The notes under the pieces were generated by a model, which had not been told where the DNA came from, searched no databases, and worked only from the letters and a program-made list of their open reading frames with translations. Positions 44,482 through 58,593 of a DNA stretch of 64,000 nt are shown here, piece after piece (within the stretch, counting starts at the first letter, position 1; each line of letters starts with the position of its first letter). Both the position numbers and the translations under genes were made by a program. Origin of the DNA: a gamma proteobacterium HIMB55 (GTDB lineage: Bacteria; Pseudomonadota; Gammaproteobacteria; Pseudomonadales; Halieaceae); NCBI GenBank assembly GCA_000227505.4, contig AGIF02000001.1, forward strand, positions 578,035-642,034, given 5' to 3'.

Positions 44482-45848
44482 GGGTTGATACCCCCTAATG
44501 GGTTTTCGAGTGCAAAACGGCTCGATGCAGCATCGTCGCTCTGTTCTGTGTTTTGAACTTGTTGGTCGAGATTGAAAATAAGGCTGGCGGCCCAGACGAA
44601 TAGGGCAGCTTCAGCAAAGAATACGAGTCCATAGGCTGCTGCTGGGTTTTCTAGCCACAAGCCCGCAACATCAACAGCCACGGTTCCGAGGAATCCTCCT
44701 AGGGCGAAAGAGATAGCTTGTGCAGCACCCCATAGGCCCATTCTCAAGCCATCGCGCTGGGCGCGGCCCTCGCTGGCAAGCATCATCATTCCGCCAATCG
44801 CAGCGACAGCAAAACTGCCATTCGCAACACCGAGAACAAATACGTTGATATTGATGGGCCAGGCGCTGCCGCCGATGAGGCCTCCTGTTGCAAGGAGAGC
44901 AAGGCAAATGGCCGATAACAAGCACCCGCCTCTAATCCATAGGTGGAGGATATGACGTGTTTTGGATTTGAAGGCGTAGGTCGAAAACGCCATGGCAAAC
45001 ATTCCGAGCAACATGCCTCCGTGTTGCATGCCAGCAAGAGCAGTGGTCTCGCCAACGGTCCATCCAAACGTGAGCCCAACAAATGGCTCTAAAATTAGGT
45101 CTTGTGCGCTGTAGGCCAGCATTGATGCGAAAACAAAAATGGTGAAACGACGCGCATGATCCTCGCGCCATACTTCTTTTATGGCGACACTGAAGGGCGG
45201 TTTCGCTTCGCTTTCTGATGTTGTTTCGGTATCGGGGTGCTGAGCGGATCTCTCAACGTTAAAGATGGCTACGAAGCTCATCGTAAGTGCGATAGCAGCC
45301 GTACCCGACACGACCCAAAGCAATCTGGCTTCTGTGAAGGGGTCGAGTAGCTGCCCCGTAACGCCGCCTGTTACGGCAAAGCCCATAATCATCATGAACC
45401 AAACCAGCGATGCTGCAGCCGGCTTGCGCTGATCGTTTACTTGCTTCGATAGCAGTACAAGCAGTGACGTACCGGCCGCCCCGGACCCGACGCCGATCAG
45501 TAAATACCCGAGCGCAGCGATGGCGTGTCCTCCAATACCCAAAGTGGGGATCAGCGTCGCACCCAATGTAGCGGTTACGCTTCCGGTGGCGAGTATTGTC
45601 ATGCCTCCAACAATCCACGGTGTTCTTCGACTTCCTCCGTCGCTACCGTAACCAATGTAAGGTCGTGCTAGCTGCACAACGTGGTGAAGTGTGATTAAAA
45701 AGCCGGGAATGGAGGCTGCGAGTGCGTACTCCACGACCATGATCCGATTGAGTGTGTTTGTCGGCAGAAACACAAGCGCACCCAAGGCTGTTTGAACGAG
45801 GCCAAGCCTAAAAATGGCGAACCAGGATAGTGTCTGAAATTTAGACAA
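44478..45848 (-). CDS. PucC-family (BCD) MFS transporter, bch2-like
   Basis: A 456-residue, 12-helix protein of the bacteriochlorophyll delivery family (PucC, LhaA, Bch2). It has FLPTNTLNRIMVVEYALAAS, LARPYIGYGSDGGSRRTPW and a C-terminal WGAAQAISFALGGFLGT block. The position between bchG and bchP is the usual one for orf428/bch2 of purple bacteria. It probably helps hand off pigment or assemble light-harvesting complexes in the inner membrane. It overlaps bchG by 8 bases and bchP by 4. Confidence 0.88.
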   Translation of the reverse strand: MSKFQTLSWFAIFRLGLVQTALGALVFLPTNTLNRIMVVEYALAASIPGFLITLHHVVQLARPYIGYGSDGGSRRTPWIVGGMTILATGSVTATLGATLIPTLGIGGHAIAALGYLLIGVGSGAAGTSLLVLLSKQVNDQRKPAAASLVWFMMIMGFAVTGGVTGQLLDPFTEARLLWVVSGTAAIALTMSFVAIFNVERSAQHPDTETTSESEAKPPFSVAIKEVWREDHARRFTIFVFASMLAYSAQDLILEPFVGLTFGWTVGETTALAGMQHGGMLLGMFAMAFSTYAFKSKTRHILHLWIRGGCLLSAICLALLATGGLIGGSAWPININVFVLGVANGSFAVAAIGGMMMLASEGRAQRDGLRMGLWGAAQAISFALGGFLGTVAVDVAGLWLENPAAAYGLVFFAEAALFVWAASLIFNLDQQVQNTEQSDDAASSRFALENPLGGINP

Positions 45849-46752
45849 GGTAGCCTCCCAGCGCGCAAGCGGTCACCATCATTCCTGCAACGTATTGGGT
45901 CACGCCAATGCCGTTGTACCAAGGTGCGAGCAACTTGGGGTTTTGAAGAAAGCGCAGCATTGCTAAGAACTGGCCTGCAATCAGGGTGGCAACTAATGCC
46001 GCCGCAAGTGTGAAGTCCCAGCTTTGGAGGAGCCCCAAGACCGCAATCTGGGGAAGTAGCATGACTAAGCACGCGAGCCTCGCGGCTTTTTTGGCCCCGA
46101 GTTGAACGGGTAATGTTCGAATGCCAATCGTAATATCGCCCTCGATCGCCTTGAAGTCATTCAGGGTCATGATCCCGTGAGCACCTAGGCTGTAGAGCAA
46201 GGCAATGAGTAATATGCTACTGGCAGGCAGATCCCCACCGACTGCGATTGCAGCACCCGTCACCCAAGCGAGGCCTTCGTAGCTGATAGCGACGGATAAA
46301 TTACCCCACCAACCATTTTGTTTAAGTCGGAGGGGTGGGGCGCTGTAGGCCCAAGCGAAAATAAGCCCAAGTGCAGTGGCGCATGCAACCCATATTCCGA
46401 GAGTGAAGCTCCACAATTGAGCGATTAGCGACCAAGCGATTGCAAACTGGAAAGCACGGTGCTCGGAAACGCGTCCCGAGGGAATGGGGCGATCGGGCTC
46501 GTTAATCGCGTCAACTTCTCTGTCGCAATAGTCATTGATGATTTGACTGGCGCCGCAGACCAGCGGTCCGGTAAGAACGATGCCAAAAACAAAGAGCCAA
46601 GGGTGGCTCAACGGCGTTATACCGCCGGAGACAAGGCCGCACATGAGTGCCCACATGGGCGGGAACCATGTGATGGGCTTTAGGAGCTGAATGTAGTCAC
46701 TGATCGATGATCCGGACGTCGCCCCCGCTGTAACCGCCGTCGAATTAGCCAT
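45841..46752 (-). CDS. bchG: Bacteriochlorophyll synthase BchG
   Basis: A 303-residue UbiA-type prenyltransferase that esterifies bacteriochlorophyllide a with geranylgeranyl diphosphate. It has LLKPITWFPPMWALMCGLVS, the metal/diphosphate motif NDYCDREVDAINEPDRPIPS, a second Asp-rich region (TLNDFKAIEGD) and about eight helices. First gene of a leftward operon that runs into the PucC-family gene with an 8-base overlap. Its upstream region carries a PpsR-like element only 30 bases before the ATG. Confidence 0.95.
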   Translation of the reverse strand: MANSTAVTAGATSGSSISDYIQLLKPITWFPPMWALMCGLVSGGITPLSHPWLFVFGIVLTGPLVCGASQIINDYCDREVDAINEPDRPIPSGRVSEHRAFQFAIAWSLIAQLWSFTLGIWVACATALGLIFAWAYSAPPLRLKQNGWWGNLSVAISYEGLAWVTGAAIAVGGDLPASSILLIALLYSLGAHGIMTLNDFKAIEGDITIGIRTLPVQLGAKKAARLACLVMLLPQIAVLGLLQSWDFTLAAALVATLIAGQFLAMLRFLQNPKLLAPWYNGIGVTQYVAGMMVTACALGGYLV

Positions 46753-46781
46753 CTCAGCATGGTGTACATGCCAAGAGAAAC

Positions 46782-46799
46782 AGTCAACAAATCATTACA
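46782..46799 (-). promoter_or_regulatory. PpsR-like element upstream of bchG
   Basis: Read leftward: TGTAATGATTTGTTGACT. It shares TGTA at the left and GTTGAC at the right with the acsF and bchF operators and differs from TGT-N12-ACA only in the last base. TTGACT would be the -35. A -10 17 bases on would fall at 46764-46759, leaving almost no leader before the bchG start at 46752. Confidence 0.5.
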
Positions 46800-46819
46800 A
46801 ATTATTAGTAATTAATTAT

Positions 46820-48196
46820 TTACACGGCTTCTCGATCGATATCGACCTCGGCGTCGCCAAGGTCAAAGCGTCGGAGTTTTGTATACAAACTTTGACGACT
46901 TAGTCCTAAAAGTTCGGCAGCTGAGGCACGGTTTCCACTCGTCAATTTAAGTGCGGCTTCGATGCAAAGCGCCTCGATCACATCGGTCGATTCGCGAACA
47001 AGTTCCTTGAGCGGCACGCGTCCCACGCGGTCCGTAATCTGCTCAATCGAACGAGGTAGATGATCATCTACAGATTGATCGGGTGTGATTCGTCGACTGA
47101 TGTCGCGAATGAATAATAGGACTCTTGTGGAACCATTTTTTCCAACGCGAGCGACCGAGAGTTCTATGTCGACAGACGATTCTGTCTCGGTGCGTAGGGT
47201 CGTTGAATACAGTCTGACCGAGCCTTCTTGTTTGGAGTGATCCAGGACAATGTTGAGATCGACGGCTGATCTTCCAATCCAGCGGTCAGCGCGCCGCCCC
47301 TCGATCAATTCAATTGATGCAATGCCAGCCATTTCAAGGAAAGAGGCGTTTGCGCCAGTCACAATGCCCTGCTCGTCGAGCTCTATGATGCCATCGGGTG
47401 CGTCGCTGAAGAACGGTGCGAATTCGGCGCCTGTAACATCTCGCTCGCTGTCATCTCGCAGCCTGACAAGTAATCTACCTTCGCCCGATTGGCGCAGATA
47501 TGTAAGCGCTATATTTAGCTCGAGACCCGCATTATTCCTAATCATTCCGTCTACCGTAGTAGTGACACTGCGCGCTTCTCGCGTGAGTCTCTCGACGGTG
47601 CTACGACCCGAATCGTCGAGCCCAACGGGGAAGGCCTTACCGACAAGATTAGCACCGGATTCGGCCAGTAACATTGACGCTACGGGGTTCGCTTCCAGGA
47701 TGCGGCCACTACTATCGTCTACCACCACGAAGCCATCAGAGACCATATCGAGAAGTCTGCGGTAGCGTGCTTCAAGTCGCCGTTTAGACCAGTAATCGCG
47801 TTCCATGGCGTGCTGCGCATTCAGTAACTGATGGCGCAAGCTGGCCTCTGGGAGGAGATCAAGCGCCGCTATTCGCACGTCGTCGTTGTTGTTCTGACAG
47901 CACAGCCAGCACAGTAGTGGAACGGGGTTTGTGTTGCGAGGATTGACCGTCACGTCGCACCTTACAGCAGTCCCCTTATTGCGACGCGCTTCATTCAGTT
48001 TGGCGTTTAAAGCGCCTATGGATTCTTCGGTAACAATCTCGCTGATTGACGTCCCAATGAGGTCATCAGGCTGGACCGTGCTAGAGGGATTGTTCACCTC
48101 TGCGTCGACGATAAAGCCCGTGGCGGCGACGGTAAATTGGATGCTAGCGAGATGCTGAAGCAAAAGCTCGGAAGAGGGCGCTGATACGGTATTCAC
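46820..48196 (-). CDS. ppsR: Photosynthesis transcriptional repressor PpsR/CrtJ
   Basis: A 458-residue regulator with three PAS-like domains (about 10-110, 140-250, 258-370) and a Fis-type HTH at 418-445 (GNRASAAELLGLSRQSLYTK). It represses bch, crt and puf genes aerobically by binding TGT-N12-ACA in Rhodobacter. Cys411, in the helix before the HTH (EALCIEAAL), matches the position of R. sphaeroides Cys424. No cysteine is near the position of Cys251. A separate CWLCC cluster lies at residues 96-100. It is divergent from bchF and lies just upstream of bchG on the same strand. Confidence 0.93.
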   Translation of the reverse strand: MNTVSAPSSELLLQHLASIQFTVAATGFIVDAEVNNPSSTVQPDDLIGTSISEIVTEESIGALNAKLNEARRNKGTAVRCDVTVNPRNTNPVPLLCWLCCQNNNDDVRIAALDLLPEASLRHQLLNAQHAMERDYWSKRRLEARYRRLLDMVSDGFVVVDDSSGRILEANPVASMLLAESGANLVGKAFPVGLDDSGRSTVERLTREARSVTTTVDGMIRNNAGLELNIALTYLRQSGEGRLLVRLRDDSERDVTGAEFAPFFSDAPDGIIELDEQGIVTGANASFLEMAGIASIELIEGRRADRWIGRSAVDLNIVLDHSKQEGSVRLYSTTLRTETESSVDIELSVARVGKNGSTRVLLFIRDISRRITPDQSVDDHLPRSIEQITDRVGRVPLKELVRESTDVIEALCIEAALKLTSGNRASAAELLGLSRQSLYTKLRRFDLGDAEVDIDREAV

Positions 48197-48349
48197 TGCG
48201 TGTGTAACTCCGATACTGCTCTAGGCGGCGCCGCCGCGGTTATTGTCTTATAAATCCAAATGTTACACAGCGTTCGGTAGGTCGTCATCAGTCTCTTTAC
48301 ACTTCTGCAGCAATATCTTTGATACGTCCAATATTTAGTTCAAGATCAA

Positions 48350-48390
48350 TGTATAATTTTGTTGACACTGTTTGGGCCGAACACTACCCT
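48350..48390 (+). promoter_or_regulatory. bchF promoter with PpsR-type operator
   Basis: TGTATAATTTTGTTGACA (48350-48367) is an exact TGT-N12-ACA. Its end is a consensus -35 TTGACA (48362-48367). TACCCT (48385-48390) lies 17 bases on as a weak -10. The spacer contains TGTT-N7-AACA (48369-48383). The element controls the bchFNBHLM-lhaA-puh operon and lies 153 bases upstream of the divergent ppsR, allowing autoregulation. Confidence 0.7.
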
Positions 48391-48413
48391 GCAAATTCAT
48401 AAGATGACGTGAA

Positions 48414-48430
48414 GTGTGCGTGTTGCACAC
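48414..48430. repeat. Perfect inverted repeat in the bchF leader
   Basis: GTGTGC, 5 bases, GCACAC. It lies between the predicted promoter and the bchF start (48467), so it could be a second operator or an mRNA hairpin. Confidence 0.5.
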
Positions 48431-48466
48431 GGATGAACACGTCACATAAGAAGCGGGGTTAGTGCC

Positions 48467-49000
48467 GTGAGTGAAAGTGCGAAAGACTCGATGAGTGGTG
48501 GGCTGTATACACCCGAGCAAAAAAAGCGCCGCGACGAGACGGTGTGGACACTTGTGCAAGGTGTCTTGGCGCCACTGCAGTTCTTGGTGTTCGCTATCAG
48601 CACAGTTTTCGTCATTAATTTTTTGCTGAACGGCACAGGCCTTGAAGTGGCAACGGCCTCCGTGATCCTTAAAACTCTGATTCTCTATTCCATCATGGTG
48701 ACGGGTGCCATTTGGGAAAAGGTGGTGTTCGGAAGGTATCTCTTCGCCCCCGCCTTCTTCTGGGAGGATGTGGTGAGTATGGGAGTCATTGCGCTCCACA
48801 CCCTCTATCTACTCATGTGGCTGACAGGCTCAGGAAGCCCACAAGAGCAAATGATTGTTGCGCTTGCTGCCTACGGTGCTTATTTGGTCAATGCCATCCA
48901 GTTTTTATTGAAATTCCAACAAGCGCGCTCAAGTGCCTCGGAAATGAGTCGTCAGATCGGCTATGACGACATTGCTTACCGAGAGGGAGCAAGATCGTGA
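48467..49000 (+). CDS. bchF: 3-vinyl bacteriochlorophyllide hydratase BchF
   Basis: A 177-residue membrane protein with about four helices that hydrates the C3-vinyl group on the way to bacteriochlorophyll a. It has GGLYTPEQKKRRDETVWTLV, FGRYLFAPAFFWEDVVSM and LVNAIQFLLKFQQAR, as in purple bacteria. It starts at GTG after AAGCGGGG. First gene of the long operon; its TGA overlaps the bchN GTG by 4 bases. Confidence 0.95.
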   Translation: MSESAKDSMSGGLYTPEQKKRRDETVWTLVQGVLAPLQFLVFAISTVFVINFLLNGTGLEVATASVILKTLILYSIMVTGAIWEKVVFGRYLFAPAFFWEDVVSMGVIALHTLYLLMWLTGSGSPQEQMIVALAAYGAYLVNAIQFLLKFQQARSSASEMSRQIGYDDIAYREGARS

Positions 49001-50286
49001 GTGGTGTTATCGCAAGCTCTGCGGTAGAGCATCATCCCGGCCCCCAAAGCCAAGAGCGCGGACAGCGTGCGGTTTTTTGCGGTCTCACTTCGATCATCTG
49101 GCTGCATCGTCGAATTCAGGATGCATTTTTCCTGGTGGTAGGGTCACGGACCTGCGCGCACCTCATCCAATCCGCGGCGGGCGTCATGATATTTGCAGAG
49201 CCTAGATTCGCCACAGCGATTCTTGGCGAGCGAGACCTCGCGGGCATGGCGGATTGTCATGAGGAGCTTGACCGCGTTGTGGGTGAGCTTATTTCTCGCC
49301 GCTCGGGGATTAATCGGCTGTTTCTCGTGGGTTCGTGTCCATCCGAAGTGATTAAGTTGGATCTAGAAACCGCTGCCGCGAAGCTTCAGGCCAAGCATGA
49401 AAATAAAGTCCGTATTTCGGCCTTCAGCGGAAGCGGTATTGAGACCACCTTCACGCAAGGTGAGGATCAATGTCTAAAGAGCACCGTCGCTGAGCTACCC
49501 GCATTAGCCAGCGGTGACTCCAACCTTGTTGTCCTGGGTACCGTCTCAGATATCGTTGAGGATCAGTTCCGTCGCCTTTTCGACGATCTGGGTATCTCTA
49601 ATGTGCACTTTTATCCCGGTCGCAAGGCAGGAGATCTGCCTGCAGTGGGTAAGGGCACTCAACTTGTCGCGGCACAACCCTTCGTTGGCGAGACCGCGCG
49701 AGCGCTTATCGAGCGGGGCGCGGAAATGATTACTGCCCCATTCCCGCTGGGTGCTGAAGGGTCAAAATCATGGTTTGAAGCCATTGCTGAAGCTCACGGC
49801 ATTGACAGTTCACGTGTTCAACAGGTGTTAGAGCTGCCTTATCAAAGAGCAAAACGTGCTGTTGCATCGCATGTGGCGAAGCTCGAGGGGAAGCGTATTC
49901 ACTTCCTTCCTGATTCACAGCTAGAAATTCCCATGGCTCGGTTTTTGAGCGAGGAGTGCGGCCTGACTATCAACGAAATTGGGACGCCGTTTCACGACCA
50001 GCTAGTCATGCGTGGTGAACTCGCACGCTTACCTCATGATGTTCAAATCGTGGAAGGACAGGACTTAGATCCGGCGCTCGGCCGTGTTAGGGGCGCAAGA
50101 CCCGACCTCACGGTGTGTGGAATGGGTATCGCCAATGCCCTGGAGTCAGAAGGACTGCGGACTAAGTGGTCTATTGAGCTCGTATTTTCGCCCGTTCAAG
50201 GGTTTGATCAGGCCGGTGACCTCGCAGGTTTATTTGCAAAGCCGTTGGTTCGTGAGTCGATCTTGGAGGTAGGCTCATGGAGCTAA
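48997..50286 (+). CDS. bchN: Dark protochlorophyllide reductase subunit BchN
   Basis: A 429-residue subunit of the NB catalytic component of the light-independent protochlorophyllide reductase. Three cysteines that ligate the NB cluster are in place: Cys28 (VFCGLTS), Cys53 (SRTCAHL) and Cys114 (VGSCPSEV). It also has [15 protein letters not shown]. The GTG start overlaps bchF, and the end overlaps bchB by 10 bases. Translation coupling fits an equimolar complex. Confidence 0.96.
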   Translation: MSGVIASSAVEHHPGPQSQERGQRAVFCGLTSIIWLHRRIQDAFFLVVGSRTCAHLIQSAAGVMIFAEPRFATAILGERDLAGMADCHEELDRVVGELISRRSGINRLFLVGSCPSEVIKLDLETAAAKLQAKHENKVRISAFSGSGIETTFTQGEDQCLKSTVAELPALASGDSNLVVLGTVSDIVEDQFRRLFDDLGISNVHFYPGRKAGDLPAVGKGTQLVAAQPFVGETARALIERGAEMITAPFPLGAEGSKSWFEAIAEAHGIDSSRVQQVLELPYQRAKRAVASHVAKLEGKRIHFLPDSQLEIPMARFLSEECGLTINEIGTPFHDQLVMRGELARLPHDVQIVEGQDLDPALGRVRGARPDLTVCGMGIANALESEGLRTKWSIELVFSPVQGFDQAGDLAGLFAKPLVRESILEVGSWS

Positions 50287-51804
50287 CACTCTGGACATAC
50301 GAGGGCCCGCCACACGTAGGCGCCATTCGAATTGCAGCATCGATGCGTGATGTGCATTTGATGTTGCACTCGCCTCAAGGAGATACCTACGCTGATCTGC
50401 TGTTTACGATGATTGAACGAGATGGTCGGCGGCCGCCCGTGACTTACACCACGTTTCAGGCGAGAGATCTCGGTGCGTCAACCGCAGAGATGGTGATTCA
50501 GTCACTGCGCGAATCAGCAGAGCGCTTCAAGCCGCAGGTGCTAATGGTTGCAGACTCGTGTACTGCCGAACTTATTCAGGATCAGCCTGGCGCACTTGCG
50601 CTGGGTGCCGATTTACCTGTCCCTGTCATTCCACTTGAGATGGCTGCTTACACGAGAAAAGAGAACTGGGGCGCGTCCGAAACATTTTATCAGCTCGTTC
50701 GCGGTCTTTTGTCGCGGCAGGCGCCGGCGCCAGGCGTTGAGCGACCGCAACGTGACCCGGATGTCAGGCCTAGCGTCAATATACTCGGTCCAACCAAGCT
50801 CGGGTTCCGCTGCCGGGATGATGTAGTGGAAATCGAGCGTTTACTCGCGTCAATGGGTGTTGATGTCAATGTTGTGGCGCCGCTAGGTGCGTCTCCATGG
50901 GACTTGCAGTCCATACCCGCAGCCGATGCTAACGTGAATTTATGTCCTGAGGTCTCTGACCTTACTTGTAGTTGGTTGGCGCGTACCTTTGGTATGCCGA
51001 CTATCCAAACGATTCCTATGGGCTGGGGAGCGACACGGGACTTTATTGCCGAGGTCGCCGGGGTGCTCAATCTTGACATAGAAGTGGACGCTGTCGGTGA
51101 GTCGAGGCTTCCCTGGTATTCGAGATCAATCGATTCCACCTATTTAACAGGAAAGCGGGTCTTCGTCTTTGCTGACGGAAGCCACGCGATAGCCGCGGCG
51201 CGTGTCGCACGTGATGAGATGGGCTTTGAAGTCGTTGGTTTGGGAACCTATAGCCGTGAGCGTGCGCGCGATGTACGAGCTGCTGCAAAAGAATATGGTC
51301 TCGAGGCGCTCATCACAGACAACTACCTAGAGGTGGAAGCGAAAGTTCAAGAGCTTCAGCCAGAGATGGTGCTTGGAACGCAGATGGAGCGTCACATTGC
51401 TAAGCGTCTAGGCATACCGTGTGCGGTTATTTCCACGCCTGCACACGTTCAAGACTATCCAGCTCGTTACTCTCCACAAATGGGTTTTGAAGGCGCAAAC
51501 GTATTGTTCGATACCTGGGTGCACCCGCTCATTATGGGTCTGGAAGAGCACCTACTTCACATGTTCAGAGACGACTTTGAGTTCAACGATAGCGTGGGAC
51601 CTTCGCACCTCGGGAGTGAGGGCGAGGGTGCTCGATCGTTGAATGAAAATGGTGAGCCAATCAGTGAAGGCAACATTGTCTGGGCCTTCGAGGCGGAAAA
51701 GGAATTGAAAAAAATTCCGTTCTTCGTTCGAGGTAAGGCGCGTCGAAATACTGAGCGTTTTGCGGAAGAGCAGGGGATTTCAACAATTCAAGTAGATACG
51801 CTAT

Positions 51805-51833
<29 letters not shown>
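50277..51833 (+). CDS. bchB: Dark protochlorophyllide reductase subunit BchB
   Basis: A 518-residue partner of BchN. The N-terminus is [20 protein letters not shown]. Asp36 ([11 protein letters not shown]) is the unusual fourth ligand of the NB cluster known from Rhodobacter Bch[16 protein letters not shown] is also conserved. The C-terminal domain [20 protein letters not shown] is the small regulatory/substrate-covering element of this family. It overlaps bchH by 29 bases, the longest overlap in the operon. Confidence 0.96.
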
Positions 51834-56440
<4,607 letters not shown>

Positions 56441-56441
<1 letters not shown>

Positions 56442-57145
56442 TGGCCACTGCTAACTATCAACAAAGGCGCGAGCAGATCGAGGATTACTTCGATCGCACG
56501 GCTGCCGACGTTTGGGCTCGTCTCACTTCAGACGAGCCTGTTAGTGGTATTCGCGAAACCGTCCGCGCCGGTCGAGAGTCCATGCGTAACCTGCTGCTGA
56601 GTTGGTTGCCCGACGACCTTACCGGCAAACAGGTGCTAGATGCTGGCTGCGGCACCGGCGTTATCTCCATTGAGCTTGCCAAGAGAGGTGCTGAGGTTAT
56701 TGCAGTCGATCTCTCCAAGTCGCTGATCGATCTGGCCAATGAGCGATACTCAGATTGCGATGAATATCACCGTATCCAATTCGTCGTTGGCGATATGAGA
56801 CTAGTACAGGGCGAACGCTTTGATCACGTTCTTGCTATGGATTCGATCATCCACTACGCCGCACGCGATGGCGTTAAAACGCTAGAGACGCTCGCAGATA
56901 GTGTCGATACTTCGATGGTCTTCACCTTTGCACCAAAGACTGTACCCCTCGCCATGATGCACGCTGTTGGGAAGCTGTTTCCCCGCGCGGATCGGTCGCC
57001 TGCCATTGAGCCGATCTCTCCCGCGTCACTACAAAAGTCTTTGGCCAAATCCAGCGAGTTAAGCGACTGGCGAGTAGGAAGGGAGCACCGGGTTTCAACA
57101 GGTTTCTATACGTCTCAGGCGATGGAGTTGGCGCGCATATGTTGA
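56441..57145 (+). CDS. bchM: Mg-protoporphyrin IX O-methyltransferase BchM
   Basis: A 234-residue SAM methyltransferase that makes the 13-monomethyl ester used by AcsF. The SAM motif is KQVLDAGCGTGVISIELAKR (about 65-84). The N-terminal YFDRTAADVWARLTSDEPV and C-terminal REHRVSTGFYTSQAMELAR are BchM-specific. ATG is at 56441, overlapping the bchL stop; an in-frame TTG just before it is not needed. It overlaps lhaA by 7 bases. Confidence 0.95.
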
Positions 57146-58569
57146 TATCTCGCGAACAACTCATGGCGCTTAGCTCGCGAATTAATGCGCGTTACTTGCC
57201 GTGGCTTAACGTTGTCGAGGGCGATCTAACGCTCTCGAAGCTTGCGAGACTTTCTCTCTTCCAGGTGTCTGTGGGCATCTGTTTTGTTCTGCTCAATGGA
57301 ACCTTGAACCGCATTATGGTTGTCGAGCTAGGTAGGGCCGCGTGGCTCGTTTCTGCCATGCTCGCGTTGCCCCTGCTTTTGGCACCGGCAAGGGTGCTCA
57401 TAGGTTACCGATCGGATAATCACCAGTCATTCCTTGGGTTCCGAAGGCTCCCCTATCTTTGGATGGGTACGATGGGGCAGTTCGGTGGTCTGGCCCTCAT
57501 GCCATTCGTTCTCATACTCATGACTTCTGGGGATCCCAGTGCTGCGTGGACAGGTTTTGCCATGTCTCTTGGCGCACTATTTTTGGTCGGCGCAGGGATG
57601 CATGCAACGCAAACCGCAGGTCTTGCGCTGGCGACGGATCTCGCAAGTGAAAAGACTCGCCATCAAGTGGTGACCATGCTCTATCTCATGCTACTGGTGG
57701 GAATGGTCCTCGGTGCACTCGGTTTCTCTTTATTACTCGAGCCCTTTAGCTACTTCCGACTTATACAGGTCATTCAAGGGTCTGCATTGGTTGTAGCGGG
57801 CCTGAATATTATTGCGATGTGGCAGATGGAGCCGCGACGTCCTGACTTGACGAGTTTTGAGGTCACTCGCCCCACCTTTATGGAGTCTTGGAGGACACTC
57901 TCCTCGAACGCGGGCGCACACCGATTACTCGTAGCCGTGGCGCTCGGTACGTTGGGATTCAGTATGCAGGAAATACTGCTGGAGCCCTACGGCGCCGAAG
58001 TGCTGGGCATGACCGTTAGTCAAACGACGCGTCTGACAGCCATGTTTGGTATGGGTATGTTGCTCGCCATGGCGCTTTCCGCGCGCTATCTCGGCAGAGC
58101 AGGGGAGCCCGTTCGACTGGCTGCTTATGGTGCCGTTGTCGGTGTCTTTGCATTCTCCGCGGTTATTATTGCGGGCGCTGTCGACTCGTTGGCAGTGTTC
58201 GCAGCTGGAACCTTCTTAATAGGAGTCGGCAACGGTCTATTTGCGGTCGGCACATTGACTGCCGCGATGCTCCTAGCAAGTAGCGCGACTGCAGGGATCG
58301 TTATCGGCACCTGGGGTGCTGTTCAAGCCACAGCGGCAGGCTGTGCCGTGTTCCTCGGTGGCGCGCTTCGCGACACGACGGAAGCCTTCATTCAGGCCGG
58401 CGCACTTTCAGCGGAGCTATCGGGCCCTGCTGCACCGTACGGCGCGGTTTACCACCTAGAAATAATCATCCTATTCGCCTCTCTCATCGCACTGGGTCCG
58501 TTGGTGCGACGGTTAGGCAATAACAAAAACCAACCACTCACTATGCAACTTGCAGATTTCCCAAGCTGA
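57139..58569 (+). CDS. lhaA: LH1 assembly protein LhaA (PucC family)
   Basis: A 476-residue, 12-helix MFS-like protein of the bacteriochlorophyll delivery family. It has LSLFQVSVGICFVLLNGTLN followed by RIMVVELG, LLAPARVLIGYRSDNHQSFLG, and ATQTAGLALATDLASEKTR. Position between bchM and puhA is conserved for lhaA. It promotes LH1 ring formation around the reaction centre. It belongs to the same family as the gene at 44478-45848, so the cluster carries two members. Confidence 0.93.
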   Translation: MLISREQLMALSSRINARYLPWLNVVEGDLTLSKLARLSLFQVSVGICFVLLNGTLNRIMVVELGRAAWLVSAMLALPLLLAPARVLIGYRSDNHQSFLGFRRLPYLWMGTMGQFGGLALMPFVLILMTSGDPSAAWTGFAMSLGALFLVGAGMHATQTAGLALATDLASEKTRHQVVTMLYLMLLVGMVLGALGFSLLLEPFSYFRLIQVIQGSALVVAGLNIIAMWQMEPRRPDLTSFEVTRPTFMESWRTLSSNAGAHRLLVAVALGTLGFSMQEILLEPYGAEVLGMTVSQTTRLTAMFGMGMLLAMALSARYLGRAGEPVRLAAYGAVVGVFAFSAVIIAGAVDSLAVFAAGTFLIGVGNGLFAVGTLTAAMLLASSATAGIVIGTWGAVQATAAGCAVFLGGALRDTTEAFIQAGALSAELSGPAAPYGAVYHLEIIILFASLIALGPLVRRLGNNKNQPLTMQLADFPS

Positions 58570-58593
58570 TAACCACTACCAGGAGGACACACC

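Noticed and set aside
46763-46783. TGT-N14-ACA at the bchG start, as a further PpsR site
   Set aside because: The spacer is 14, not 12, and a better 12-spaced element with the shared TGTA/GTTGAC ends lies next to it.
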